Shown here in pieces: positions 1 to 8,309 of a DNA stretch of 17,299 nucleotides. The stretch is from DALYDK01 sp964477125. GTDB lineage: Bacteria > Patescibacteriota > Saccharimonadia > Saccharimonadales > CAIOMD01. Both the position numbers and the translations under genes were made by a program. The stretch spans positions 1 to 17,299 of the forward strand of contig CAYZCZ010000016.1 in the NCBI GenBank assembly GCA_964477125.1, read 5' to 3'. Below the pieces are notes generated by a model. That model saw only the letters and a list, made by a program, of their open reading frames with translations. It did no database searches and was not told the origin of the DNA. Numbering within the stretch: position 1 is the stretch's first letter; every line of letters starts with the position of its first letter.

Positions 1-175
<175 letters not shown>

Positions 176-357
176 AAGATTTTGATCTAATCAAAAATCT
201 AAAACGCTGACATTTCGAAATTACTTAAAATTCAAAGAAATTTACTTTGTACCAGTCAATCAAGACTGATACACATCAACATATTGTTGACGCTGCACTA
301 TCCAATTTTTAACGTACTGTTTCGAATATATCTTGTATAAACACCTCGAAAGCAACG
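176..357 (-). other. 16S rRNA leader with small hairpins
   Basis: This is the transcribed spacer between the predicted rRNA start site (about 357) and the 16S 5' end. It holds three inverted repeats: GATTTTGAT/ATCAAAAATC (178-186 and 190-199, one bulge) directly next to the 16S 5' end, CAGTC/GACTG (253-257 and 264-268) and CAACA/TGTTG (277-281 and 285-289). Such leaders normally contribute to RNase III processing stems and antitermination, but the partner strand beyond the 16S 3' end is outside the window, so no specific role is assigned. Confidence 0.45.
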
Positions 358-363
358 GGACTC

Positions 364-393
364 ATCATACCCTATAAATACAGATTAAGTCAA
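364..393 (-). promoter_or_regulatory. rRNA operon promoter
   Basis: On the minus strand TTGACT (393-388) and TATGAT (369-364) are separated by 18 nt, a near-consensus primary-sigma promoter pointing at the 16S gene. The predicted start is near 357, giving a leader of about 180 nt. It sits just after the DUF212 gene and its putative terminator, so the rRNA is likely transcribed independently of the gyrase operon. Confidence 0.75.
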
Positions 394-405
394 GCCTTAA
401 TATAC

Positions 406-431
406 AAAAAATGTTGTAACTATTTCTACAA
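406..431 (-). terminator. Terminator at end of gyrB-gyrA-DUF212 operon
   Basis: On the minus strand TTGTAG (431-426) and TTACAA (419-414) form a short stem with a 6-nt loop, followed by CA and six T residues (411-406). The stop codon TAG of the DUF212 gene lies inside the 5' arm. The stem is short and AT-rich, so efficiency is uncertain, but its position between the operon and the rRNA promoter fits a terminator. Confidence 0.5.
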
Positions 432-842
432 TAATATATTCGTTACTATACCAACGCCAAGGCCAACAACTGCACCTGCAACTACTTCAATTATTCTATG
501 GCCTTTTGCGTTAGTAATATTCGCTTTTAATCCACTTTTTTTAGCAAGTTTTTTTATGACTTCAGTCTGTTGGCCTGTCGCTAACCGAACCCCTCTGGCA
601 TCATACATAACTATTGCTGTTATGGCTAAACTTAGCCCAAAAATTGCCGAATCAAATCCCTCGTTCAAACCAATAACTGTTGTTAAAGCAACCATGAATG
701 CCGAGTGTGAGCTAGGCATACCACCCGACTGAAAAGCATCAGTTAAAGTAACTCCGTCTTTCCTTAGCGTAAGCACAAATTTAATGCCCTGCGCAACAAG
801 CCAGCCTGCTACCGGGGCAACTATATATAGTGTCCCGTCCAT
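426..842 (-). CDS. Divergent PAP2 family (DUF212, YuiD-like) membrane protein
   Basis: A 138-residue membrane protein of the DUF212 family, a divergent relative of PAP2/vanadium-haloperoxidase acid phosphatases. Visible family motifs are GGMPSSHSA at residues 40-48, YDARGVR at 80-86 and GHRIIEVVAGAVVG at 114-127. These carry the Ser-His and Arg/His residues that in PAP2 enzymes bind and attack phosphate. Hydrophobic stretches at about 5-20, 48-80 and 116-137 suggest several membrane segments. Length is normal for the family. The ATG (842-840) lies 5 nt after the gyrA stop, with GAGGAAAAGG inside the gyrA 3' end as a distant Shine-Dalgarno, so it is the last gene of the gyrase operon. The substrate is unknown; a lipid or isoprenoid phosphate is a family-based guess. 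Confidence 0.88.
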   Translation of the reverse strand: MDGTLYIVAPVAGWLVAQGIKFVLTLRKDGVTLTDAFQSGGMPSSHSAFMVALTTVIGLNEGFDSAIFGLSLAITAIVMYDARGVRLATGQQTEVIKKLAKKSGLKANITNAKGHRIIEVVAGAVVGLGVGIVTNILL

Positions 843-847
843 TACAG

Positions 848-3361
848 CTAAGCCTTTTCCTCAGTGTCTAGCTCTTCTTTTTCAGACTCAGCTACCAGTG
901 TCATAGACACCACTTTATCGTTTTGGTTCAACCTCATAATCCTTACACCCTGAGTTGCTCTACCAAGCTCTGGTATGTCTTTAAGTCCTAGCCGGATAGT
1001 CTGACCTTGTGAAGAAATTATAATAACCTCATGGAATTCTTTTGTTAGGGTAGCTACACCAATAAGTTGACCGGTCTTGGTATTAACAACTGCTGAACGA
1101 ATACCAACTCCACCTCTAGCGTGTGCAGTAAACTGTGATACTTTAGTTCTCTTTCCGTAGCCTAATTCGCTTATAACAAATATGCTAGATTCTTCTTGAA
1201 CTATATCCATTCCAATTACATAGTCGTCTGGCTTTAGCCTAATACCTCTAACACCCCTGGAAACACGTCCCATTGGCCTAACACCCTTTTCATGGAAGCG
1301 CATGGCCTGGCCCTTTGAACTAGATATAACAATTTCATTGTCGCCATTACTTATGGCAATCCATTTTAGTTCATCGCCATCATCTAAGTTAATGGCAATT
1401 AACCCAGAATTTCGGACGTTCTTGTAATGCTCGTATGATGTCTTCTTAACAACACCCTTAACCGTACACATGATCAAAAAGCCTTGTTCTTCTGCACGGC
1501 CAATTCGTATTACTGAACTTACCTTTTCTTCTGGTTGAAGTTGCAGTAAGTTTACAATAGCTACACCCTTAGCATTCAGCCCTGTTGCAGGCACCTCATA
1601 TGCTTTAAGCCTAAATACCCTACCCTTGTTCGTAAAGAATAGTAAGTAGTCGTGTGTAGAGGCAATAACTAGGTGCTCAATTATATCTTCTTCCCTGGTA
1701 GACATTCCACGACGACCCTTGCCACCACGACCTTGTTTTTTATACTCTGCTTCTGGGCTACGTTTGATATAGTTTGCTGATGTAAGCGTTACAACAATTT
1801 GCTCATCAGGAATTAGCTCTTCATCGCTAAACTTACCAAGCTCCTGAACAACAACTTTTGTACGCCTGTCGTCACCATATTTATCGCGCAATTCAATAAC
1901 TTCAGTCTTAATAATCTCCAAAATGTATTTCTCATCACCCAAAATCTTGGTTAGTTCTGCAATTAGCTTTCTAAGTTCGGCAAGTTCATCTTCAATTTTC
2001 TTACGCTCTAAACCTGCCAATGCTCGAAGTTGCATTGCCAAAATAGCTTTTGCTTGAATTTCAGACAACTTAAATCTTTTAATAAGGTTAGCCTGAGCCT
2101 CATCAGTAGTTTGGCTAGCCCTAATAATACTAATGACCTCATCAATATGATCTAACGCAATCGATAAGCCTTCTAATATGTGAGCCCGAGCTTCGGCTTT
2201 TTTAAGTTCAAATTCTGTTCGACGCCTAACTACTACTTGCCTATGTTTAACATACTCATGCAAAATATCTACTAAACCAAGCACGCGTGGCTGTATGCCA
2301 TCGATAAGTGCAAGCATATTGAAGTGGAAGGATGTCTGTAATGATGTTAGCTTATATAGTTGGTTCAATATTTTCTTAGGGTATGCATCTTTCTTTAAAT
2401 CAACTACTACCCTAACTACACCTCTTGCACTTTCATCGCGCAAATCAGAAATGCCAACAATTTTCTTTTCTTTAACTAAATCTGCGATCTTCTCTAGCAA
2501 GGTTGCCTTATTCATTCCATAAGGTACTTCACTAATTACAATTCGGTGGGTTCCCTTTTTGGATCGCTCCTCGATATTGGCAACACCCCTGACGACAATG
2601 CCACCCCTACCGGTTGCGTAGGCAGTTCGTAGGCTATCTTTTCCAAATATAATTCCGCCAGTTGGAAAATCAGGACCTTTTATAAATTCTAATAAATCGT
2701 CTACTGTAGCTTCTGGATTATCGATTAGATGAATAATTGCATCGGCAACTTCTGTAAGATTGTGTGGAGGAATAGATGTTGCCATACCAACAGCAATACC
2801 CATTTGGCCATTAAGTAGTAAGTTTGGCAATTTTGCAGGTAATACACTTGGTTCTTGTTCTGAACCATCAAAGTTATCCCTAAAATCAACGGTGTCTTTA
2901 TCTATATCTGTTAGTAGCTCTTCAGCATGCCGGTTCATCTTTGCTTCTGTATAACGATGAGCAGCTGGTGGATCACCATCCATTGAACCAAAGTTACCTT
3001 GACCAGTAACTAACAGGTACCTTGTAGACCAGTCTTGGGCCAACCTAACCATAGAATCATAGATAGAACTATCTCCATGAGGGTGGTACTTACCCATAAC
3101 ATCACCAATAATACGGGCACTTTTAACAAATTTAGAGTTTGGGCGCCAGCCATTCTTTTCCATGGAATATAAAATACGTCTATGAACAGGTTTTAAGCCA
3201 TCACGTACATCTGGTAAAGCTCGAGCCACAATTACACTCATCGAATAGCGTAAGTAACTGTCTTCCATTACGTCTTCAACACTTTTAAGCTCTATATGCC
3301 TAGAGTGTGTAGCAGAATCTAATACTTCAACTTCTGGTATATTTTTTTCATTATCTTCCAT
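848..3361 (-). CDS. gyrA: DNA gyrase subunit A
   Basis: This is the 837-residue breakage-reunion subunit of DNA gyrase (type IIA topoisomerase), which with GyrB introduces negative supercoils using ATP. The N-terminal winged-helix/tower region is intact: the catalytic tyrosine is Y137 in the RYTEAK motif, and the region equivalent to the E. coli quinolone-resistance region reads GDVMGKYHPHGDSSIYD. S98 and D102 correspond to E. coli S83 and D87, so no classical resistance substitution is seen. A GyrA box QGRGGKG (residues 543-549; E. coli QRRGGKG) opens the C-terminal beta-pinwheel, which separates gyrase from topoisomerase IV. The tail ends in an acidic stretch. Length is typical. The ATG is 1 nt after the gyrB stop, with AAAGGA in the gyrB end as its ribosome site, so the two are translationally linked. 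Confidence 0.98.
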   Translation of the reverse strand: MEDNEKNIPEVEVLDSATHSRHIELKSVEDVMEDSYLRYSMSVIVARALPDVRDGLKPVHRRILYSMEKNGWRPNSKFVKSARIIGDVMGKYHPHGDSSIYDSMVRLAQDWSTRYLLVTGQGNFGSMDGDPPAAHRYTEAKMNRHAEELLTDIDKDTVDFRDNFDGSEQEPSVLPAKLPNLLLNGQMGIAVGMATSIPPHNLTEVADAIIHLIDNPEATVDDLLEFIKGPDFPTGGIIFGKDSLRTAYATGRGGIVVRGVANIEERSKKGTHRIVISEVPYGMNKATLLEKIADLVKEKKIVGISDLRDESARGVVRVVVDLKKDAYPKKILNQLYKLTSLQTSFHFNMLALIDGIQPRVLGLVDILHEYVKHRQVVVRRRTEFELKKAEARAHILEGLSIALDHIDEVISIIRASQTTDEAQANLIKRFKLSEIQAKAILAMQLRALAGLERKKIEDELAELRKLIAELTKILGDEKYILEIIKTEVIELRDKYGDDRRTKVVVQELGKFSDEELIPDEQIVVTLTSANYIKRSPEAEYKKQGRGGKGRRGMSTREEDIIEHLVIASTHDYLLFFTNKGRVFRLKAYEVPATGLNAKGVAIVNLLQLQPEEKVSSVIRIGRAEEQGFLIMCTVKGVVKKTSYEHYKNVRNSGLIAINLDDGDELKWIAISNGDNEIVISSSKGQAMRFHEKGVRPMGRVSRGVRGIRLKPDDYVIGMDIVQEESSIFVISELGYGKRTKVSQFTAHARGGVGIRSAVVNTKTGQLIGVATLTKEFHEVIIISSQGQTIRLGLKDIPELGRATQGVRIMRLNQNDKVVSMTLVAESEKEELDTEEKA

Positions 3362-3362
3362 A

Positions 3363-5351
3363 CTATATGTCCAAATCCTTTACAAATTTTGCATGCGTCT
3401 GAATAAACGTTTTTCTTAAATCCACTTCCTCGCCCATAAGCTTGTTGAATATGGCGTTTGCTTTTTCAGCATCTTCTACCCTGACCTGTATAAGGACACG
3501 GTTTTCTGGATTCATAGTCGTATCCCACAGCTGTTCTGCATCCATTTCACCCAAACCTTTATATCGTTGGATATCACTTAATCCAGATTGCTTCTTACGA
3601 TCATCGTTAGGGTCAATTTTTACACCATTTGCTTTTCTGTCTTCAATTAGCTTGTCCATAATTTCATCACGTTCGGCATCGGAATATACATAAGTCTTTT
3701 TATTACCCTGACTTTTTAGCAAATACAACGGTGGCTTTGCCAAGTAAAGATGCCCGCCTGCTATAACTGGTGCCATGTAGCGGAAGAAAAATGTTAATAA
3801 CAAAGTACTAATATGTGAACCATCAACGTCGGCATCAGTCATGATAATAATTCTATGGTAACGTAGGCCGTCTATATCAAACTGCTCATCAATACCAACA
3901 CCCAAAGCTTTTATTAGGCTTACTATTTCATTATTAGCAAGCATTTTATCAAGCCTTGCTCTTTCAACATTCAAAACTTTACCTCTTAACGGCAATATTG
4001 CTTGAGTTTTACTGTCACGACCACTCTTTGCAGAACCACCAGCAGAGTCTCCCTCTACTAAGTAAATTTCAGAATCTGCAGGACTCTTGCTTGAGCAATC
4101 AGCCAATTTACCCGGCATAGATGCACCATCTAGCACACCTTTACGAATTATATTTTCCCTTGCTGCCCTAGCTGCCTTTCGGGCCCTAGAAGCAAGCAAA
4201 GCTTTACCAATAATATTTTTAGCAACTGCAGGATTTTCTTCTAAGTAATAGGCAAAATATTCTGACATTACCTTGTCTACATAGCCCCGTACTTCTGGGT
4301 TACCTAGTTTATTTTTAGTCTGTCCTTCAAACTGAGGGTCGGGTATTTTAACTAATATAACTGTGGTTAAACCTTCACGGCAATCTTCACCAGTCAGGTT
4401 GTCGTCTTTTTCCTTAAGAAGCCCGTTTTTCCTAGCATAGTCATTAACAACCCTAGTAAGAGCTGTTTTAAAGCCCACAAGGTGAGTACCACCATCTGGG
4501 TTATAAACATTATTTGCAAAAGCTTTAACTGTTTCATTAAAGCTATCATTGTATTGCAAAGCAATTTCGACCATTACATCTTGGATCTGCTTTTCAACAT
4601 AAAATACTTTATCACCAACAGTTTCACGACCAAGATTTAAGTGTTTTACATAGCTTTGTATACCACCTTCGAAATAGAAACCGCACTCTTGCTTGGTTAT
4701 TTCGTTAAAAGCATATACTTTAACACCTTTTGTGAGATAAGCTTGGTGTCTAAGGTAGTTTATAATCCAGTCGAAATCAAACTTAGTTTCTTGGAAAATT
4801 GTTTCATCAGGCCAAAAAGCAATAGTTGTACCATTTTCGGTAGACTTGCCAACAATTTCTAGCTCAGAAGTAGGAAAACCTTTAGCATATGTCTGGCGAT
4901 ATATTTTACCGTTCAGCCTTACTTCGGCAACTACTTTACTAGACAAAGCATTAACAACGCTAATACCAACACCATGAAGACCACTAGAAACTTTATAGCC
5001 ACCACCGCCGAACTTACCACCAGCATGCAGAATTGTCATAACAGTTTCTAAAGTACTTTTGCCAGTTTTTGGATGAACATCTACCGGTATACCGCGACCA
5101 TTATCCGAAACTTTTATACCACCATCTTCTAACAACACAACCTCTACATGAGAAGCATGTCCAGCTATTGCTTCATCAATAGAGTTATCTGCTATTTCTT
5201 TAATTAAGTGATGGAGACCCTCTTTACCAGTTCCACCAATATACATTCCCGGTCGCTTACGAACCGGCTCTAAACCCTCTAAAACCTGAATCTGTCCAGC
5301 GTCATAATTACCTGTATCTGCTTTTTGTTTAGCCATAACCCTCTTACTCAT
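3363..5351 (-). CDS. gyrB: DNA gyrase subunit B
   Basis: This is the 662-residue ATPase subunit of gyrase, in the short form without the E. coli-type insertion. The GHKL ATPase domain shows E52 (general base), N56 (Mg) and DNGRGIP with D83. The transducer domain carries the QTKNKLGN motif, whose lysine contacts ATP. The TOPRIM domain has EGDSAGGSAKSGRD starting at E433 and the metal-binding D506/D508/D510 in TDADVDGSH, followed by the conserved C-terminal YKGLGEMDAEQLW. It is the first gene of gyrB-gyrA-DUF212. The start is uncertain: ATG at 5351 has only weak GAAGAA upstream and a leader of about 13 nt from the promoter at 5371-5399, while an in-frame ATG at residue 6 has AAGAGG unusually close before it. 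Confidence 0.98.
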   Translation of the reverse strand: MSKRVMAKQKADTGNYDAGQIQVLEGLEPVRKRPGMYIGGTGKEGLHHLIKEIADNSIDEAIAGHASHVEVVLLEDGGIKVSDNGRGIPVDVHPKTGKSTLETVMTILHAGGKFGGGGYKVSSGLHGVGISVVNALSSKVVAEVRLNGKIYRQTYAKGFPTSELEIVGKSTENGTTIAFWPDETIFQETKFDFDWIINYLRHQAYLTKGVKVYAFNEITKQECGFYFEGGIQSYVKHLNLGRETVGDKVFYVEKQIQDVMVEIALQYNDSFNETVKAFANNVYNPDGGTHLVGFKTALTRVVNDYARKNGLLKEKDDNLTGEDCREGLTTVILVKIPDPQFEGQTKNKLGNPEVRGYVDKVMSEYFAYYLEENPAVAKNIIGKALLASRARKAARAARENIIRKGVLDGASMPGKLADCSSKSPADSEIYLVEGDSAGGSAKSGRDSKTQAILPLRGKVLNVERARLDKMLANNEIVSLIKALGVGIDEQFDIDGLRYHRIIIMTDADVDGSHISTLLLTFFFRYMAPVIAGGHLYLAKPPLYLLKSQGNKKTYVYSDAERDEIMDKLIEDRKANGVKIDPNDDRKKQSGLSDIQRYKGLGEMDAEQLWDTTMNPENRVLIQVRVEDAEKANAIFNKLMGEEVDLRKTFIQTHAKFVKDLDI

Positions 5352-5370
5352 TTAACATTAATTCTTCATT

Positions 5371-5399
5371 ATTATAGTTACTACTCAATATTTTTACAA
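5371..5399 (-). promoter_or_regulatory. Gyrase operon promoter
   Basis: On the minus strand TTGTAA (5399-5394) and a perfect TATAAT (5376-5371) are separated by 17 nt. The predicted start at about 5364 leaves only about 13 nt before the first gyrB ATG. Confidence 0.75.
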
Positions 5400-5659
5400 C
5401 TATTGCTCCCTAATTCAAGATGTAATTTTTACCCTGGCAATACTAAATATTTTTTGCTACTTACTTAATGCAACTATTTATTAACTTTCTGGTTAGTATA
5501 TTATTCACCTACAATATTGAGACTAATATTCATATGTTAAGTCGTCTCTTAAGTTAATAACAATCATAAGTGTTATATCCCTATTGGCAACCATATGCAA
5601 AAGTGTTTAAATAATAGAGTAATAAATATGTTCAGTCATTAAATACCAAAAAGGCAAAA
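5400..5659. other. Divergent intergenic region between gyrB and surface-protein gene
   Basis: This AT-rich spacer separates two divergent transcription units. It contains a small inverted repeat TTAAG-N6-CTTAA (5537-5552), a possible operator without further support, and the candidate plus-strand promoter described separately. I see no open frame, RNA gene or larger repeat here. Confidence 0.4.
5584..5613 (+). promoter_or_regulatory. Candidate promoter of the surface-protein operon
   Basis: TTGGCA (5584-5589) is followed after 17-18 nt by TTAAAT/TAAATA (5607-5613). The predicted start near 5620 would give a leader of about 40 nt ending in AAAAAGG six nt before the ATG at 5660. The -10 match is imperfect and the region is AT-rich, so alternatives exist. 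Confidence 0.35.
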
Positions 5660-7636
5660 ATGTTTAAGAAAATAGTCTCAAACCTACCCTTTCACCCTAC
5701 TCTGTTGGGTGATTTAGGCTATTACCTAAGAAGAGTTAAACAAGAAGAATCAATCAGAAGACTTGGTCTAGTATTTATTGTGTTAGCAATGTCTGTGCAA
5801 ATATTTGCCTTTCTATCTCCTACCAAATCGTCCCTGGCTACTAGTATGGCCGATATAGTTTACGGAGCAACTACTAAAGATGACATTATAAAAGCCTATT
5901 CTAAAAATAAAGATCCTCAGGGTAGGAAAGATGTAAAAGAAATATTTGATTACTATGGCATTGGGTTAGACCAGATACAAAATGCCAAAAAAACTGTCAT
6001 CCAAGACAGTGATAACGAGAAATACCTAAACACTTCTCGAAGTTCTAGTGTTCCAGGGGGTGTCTTTACCCGTATACCTGGTGCAATAGATGGTGGAATA
6101 TATGAATTCCCTCTTAAATACTGGGATAAATCTCAATTCCCAGATGGGTATCCTGCACTAACAGGCATTAGTACCTATGGCTTCAGATTCTGGGTATTGC
6201 TAAAAGGTTGCGGTAACATCGTTATCGAAAAGGGTTCAAAACACCCTAAGTTTGAAATCAACAAAAAACTTATATCTTCTAATACAGCTAATCCAAATGA
6301 TACTGTTAACTACACAATAGAGTTTCGTAATTCTGGATTAGCGAATTCTGAAAATGTCCGAATAATTGACAGAATAGATGACAACTATAAATACATTGAT
6401 TATAAAAGTACAGCTGACTTGAAATTCTCCCAAGATGGACAAAAACTCACATGGGAAGTTAAGGGCAAAGACAGTGCCCTATCCCCAAGTAACAGATGGC
6501 ATAAAATTGATATCTCTCTCCAAATAAGAAAATCGGCACCAAATGGAGTAAAAATGTGTAATCAAGCAACTATTAAAGGTACCCGAACCAGCGATGCTAC
6601 ATCGGGTGGGCCTAAGGACTGTGTAACCGTAACCACGCCCACTTGCCCAGGAACGGGTCTACCTATACCTAGTGGTGGTGTACAAAACTGTAGCGTAGTT
6701 TGCCTTAACGGTTCAACTCTGCCATACAATCAAACTTGCCCAATACCCCAGCTAACTTGCCAAAGCCTAAAACTAATCTCAAATCCTTCTTGGGATAGTG
6801 CTAAGTTTGAAACAATATTTCTTAAACAGCCAGGTGGATCAGTAGGCGGTGTAAAATATTTTGTGAACGATAAGCTAGTTGCTACTCAATCTGTAGCCCC
6901 TAGTGCAAGCAGTGATTTTTACACCCACAAGTTTAATGAACCTGGTAGCTATACGGTTAAGTCAGAACTAGTGCCTGGCGTGGGAAATTTGGTCCCTAGC
7001 CAAGGTTGTCAAACAACCGTTCAAATCGAAAAGCCATTAAACCCTGTTGCCCGGATAGTAACAGATAAAAGGGTGAGTAATATTACAGCCAATATAGTAG
7101 ATGCCAACAACACAACTGCATCTGCAAACGACGTATTAAAATACACTCTAGTTATTGCCAATACCGGTGATGCACCAGCCGTTGATCTCGTTCTTAGTGG
7201 TGAATACGCTGAAAATATAAGTGACGTTTTAGAATACGCCAATATAGTTGAAAAAGGTGATGCAATCTTTAATGAATCCACCCAGACCTTATCATGGCCT
7301 GCTACAACAATTCCTGCTGGTGGCAAAGTAGAAAAAGTGTTCACCGTAAAGGTTAAGGATCCCATTCCAGCAACTCCAATATCTTCATCTAATCCACTAT
7401 CATTTGATTATTCAATGAGAAATAAATATGGTCGTGAAGTTGTTGTTAATTTAAAAAAGCCTGCATCAAAAACTATTGAACAATCTACGGCATACTTGCC
7501 AAATACTGGTCCAGGAACAGGATTAATTATTAGTGTTTTTGCTACAACATTAATTGCATATTTCTATTATCGCTCCAAATTAATGGGCCGAGAACTAGAA
7601 GTAATAAGATACGAATTTAGTACAGGAGGTCTATGA
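5660..7636 (+). CDS. Cell-surface DUF11-repeat protein with LPNTG-type C-terminal anchor
   Basis: A 658-residue secreted or anchored surface protein. The N-terminus is a basic cytoplasmic stretch (1-35) followed by one hydrophobic helix (about 36-54), a long signal-anchor. An ectodomain of unknown fold (about 62-190, with VYGATTKDDIIKAY and a DYYGIGLDQIQNAKK segment) precedes a DUF11-like beta domain (about 196-320). Next are a Cys/Pro-rich linker (C321, C329, C344, C348, C360, C367), an Ig/PKD-like segment (about 370-455) and a second DUF11-like domain (about 465-600). The C-terminus has LPNTG (613-617), a hydrophobic helix (about 621-637) and a 21-residue tail, longer than the usual short basic tail of sortase substrates. 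AAAAAGG precedes the ATG by six nt. It overlaps the next gene. A role in host-cell contact is inference; DUF11 itself gives no function. Confidence 0.85.
   Translation: MFKKIVSNLPFHPTLLGDLGYYLRRVKQEESIRRLGLVFIVLAMSVQIFAFLSPTKSSLATSMADIVYGATTKDDIIKAYSKNKDPQGRKDVKEIFDYYGIGLDQIQNAKKTVIQDSDNEKYLNTSRSSSVPGGVFTRIPGAIDGGIYEFPLKYWDKSQFPDGYPALTGISTYGFRFWVLLKGCGNIVIEKGSKHPKFEINKKLISSNTANPNDTVNYTIEFRNSGLANSENVRIIDRIDDNYKYIDYKSTADLKFSQDGQKLTWEVKGKDSALSPSNRWHKIDISLQIRKSAPNGVKMCNQATIKGTRTSDATSGGPKDCVTVTTPTCPGTGLPIPSGGVQNCSVVCLNGSTLPYNQTCPIPQLTCQSLKLISNPSWDSAKFETIFLKQPGGSVGGVKYFVNDKLVATQSVAPSASSDFYTHKFNEPGSYTVKSELVPGVGNLVPSQGCQTTVQIEKPLNPVARIVTDKRVSNITANIVDANNTTASANDVLKYTLVIANTGDAPAVDLVLSGEYAENISDVLEYANIVEKGDAIFNESTQTLSWPATTIPAGGKVEKVFTVKVKDPIPATPISSSNPLSFDYSMRNKYGREVVVNLKKPASKTIEQSTAYLPNTGPGTGLIISVFATTLIAYFYYRSKLMGRELEVIRYEFSTGGL
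7624..7630 (+). promoter_or_regulatory. Consensus Shine-Dalgarno that decides the start of the next gene
   Basis: AGGAGGT lies inside the last codons of the surface-protein gene. It is 3 nt (counted from AGGAGG) before the ATG at 7633 but 6 nt before the ATG at 7636; the latter is the normal spacing, so translation most likely starts at 7636, overlapping the upstream TGA by one base. Confidence 0.75.
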
Positions 7637-8229
7637 TGTCAGAAAGTCTACACAATAAAGAAAGCCGTCACCAACAGATTGAAAATATCCACCATAATCA
7701 CCTAAGTAGCGAAAATAACAACGAAAATTCAAATGAGACATCTGAACATTTAGCAAAGAATATTGAAAAAATAAGGGCTTCCATAGATAAACAATCAATA
7801 GCTAAATCTGAACAACTTAAAAATAATTATAACAACATAGACCAACATGAGAGCTCCTATCATCAGCACTATGTAACTAAAAAAATTAAGGCTGTCACAT
7901 ACAAAAAGACCCTAACAGAAACTAGAAAAAGTTTATCTAAACCTCAGAAAATATTGAGCAAAATAATACACCAGCCAATTGTAGAATCAGTTAGTGAGGT
8001 TGGTGCTAAAACTATAGCTAGGCCAAGTGGACTTCTGAGTGGTGGTGTAGTTGGATTTTTCGGTAGTACCCTCCTTATCTTCTTCGCTAAAGATATCGGG
8101 TTCGAGCTACCTTCTAGTGCATTTATGGTATTGTTCTTAGCCGGTTTTATATTCGGCATTGCCCTGGAGTTACTATGGTCTATGATAATGAAAAGACGCT
8201 ATGGTAAACGTAAAGGGCTACAGTACTAG
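7636..8229 (+). CDS. Two-helix membrane protein with polar N-terminal region, unknown function
   Basis: A 197-residue protein that I do not recognise by function. Residues 1 to about 65 are extremely rich in Asn, His, Gln, Glu and Ser and look disordered. A basic segment follows (about 80-115, many Lys). Then comes ARPSGLLSGG, leading into two hydrophobic helices (about 133-153 and 158-180), and a strongly basic end (MKRRYGKRKG). The positive C-terminus suggests that both ends face the cytoplasm, with a short outside loop between the helices. It is translationally coupled to the surface-protein gene by a one-base overlap and a perfect Shine-Dalgarno, so the two products probably act in the same envelope process, for example export or anchoring of the surface protein. 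That role is inferred from context only. An alternative start is one codon upstream at 7633. Confidence 0.75.
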   Translation: MSESLHNKESRHQQIENIHHNHLSSENNNENSNETSEHLAKNIEKIRASIDKQSIAKSEQLKNNYNNIDQHESSYHQHYVTKKIKAVTYKKTLTETRKSLSKPQKILSKIIHQPIVESVSEVGAKTIARPSGLLSGGVVGFFGSTLLIFFAKDIGFELPSSAFMVLFLAGFIFGIALELLWSMIMKRRYGKRKGLQY

Positions 8230-8288
8230 ATTCCCTGTATATAGTATTACTACTACCACAGTACTTTGTTTATGTTAGTTCTTAATGA

Positions 8289-8309
8289 TAAATACACTAA
8301 AAGTATTTA
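8289..8309. terminator. Weak hairpin between convergent genes
   Basis: TAAATAC (8289-8295) and GTATTTA (8303-8309) form a 7-bp AT-rich stem with a 7-nt loop in the 77-nt gap between the two-helix protein gene and the convergent VirD4-like gene, overlapping the latter's stop codon. There is no proper T-tract on either strand, so it is only a candidate convergent terminator. Confidence 0.3.

Noticed and set aside
2295..2954. Open frames on the plus strand opposite gyrA, and similar ones opposite gyrB, the ATPase gene and comM
   Set aside because: They are antisense shadows of strongly conserved genes, with low-complexity Ser/Leu-rich products and no ribosome sites.
5537..5552. TTAAG-N6-CTTAA as a regulator operator
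   Set aside because: Five-base half sites in AT-rich DNA are expected by chance, and no regulator gene is nearby.
7634..7636. TGA read as glycine (genetic code 25) extending the surface protein
   Set aside because: TGA here coincides with a perfect Shine-Dalgarno and the start of the next gene, conserved glycines in gyrA/gyrB are all GGN, and the protein already ends with a normal anchor and tail.
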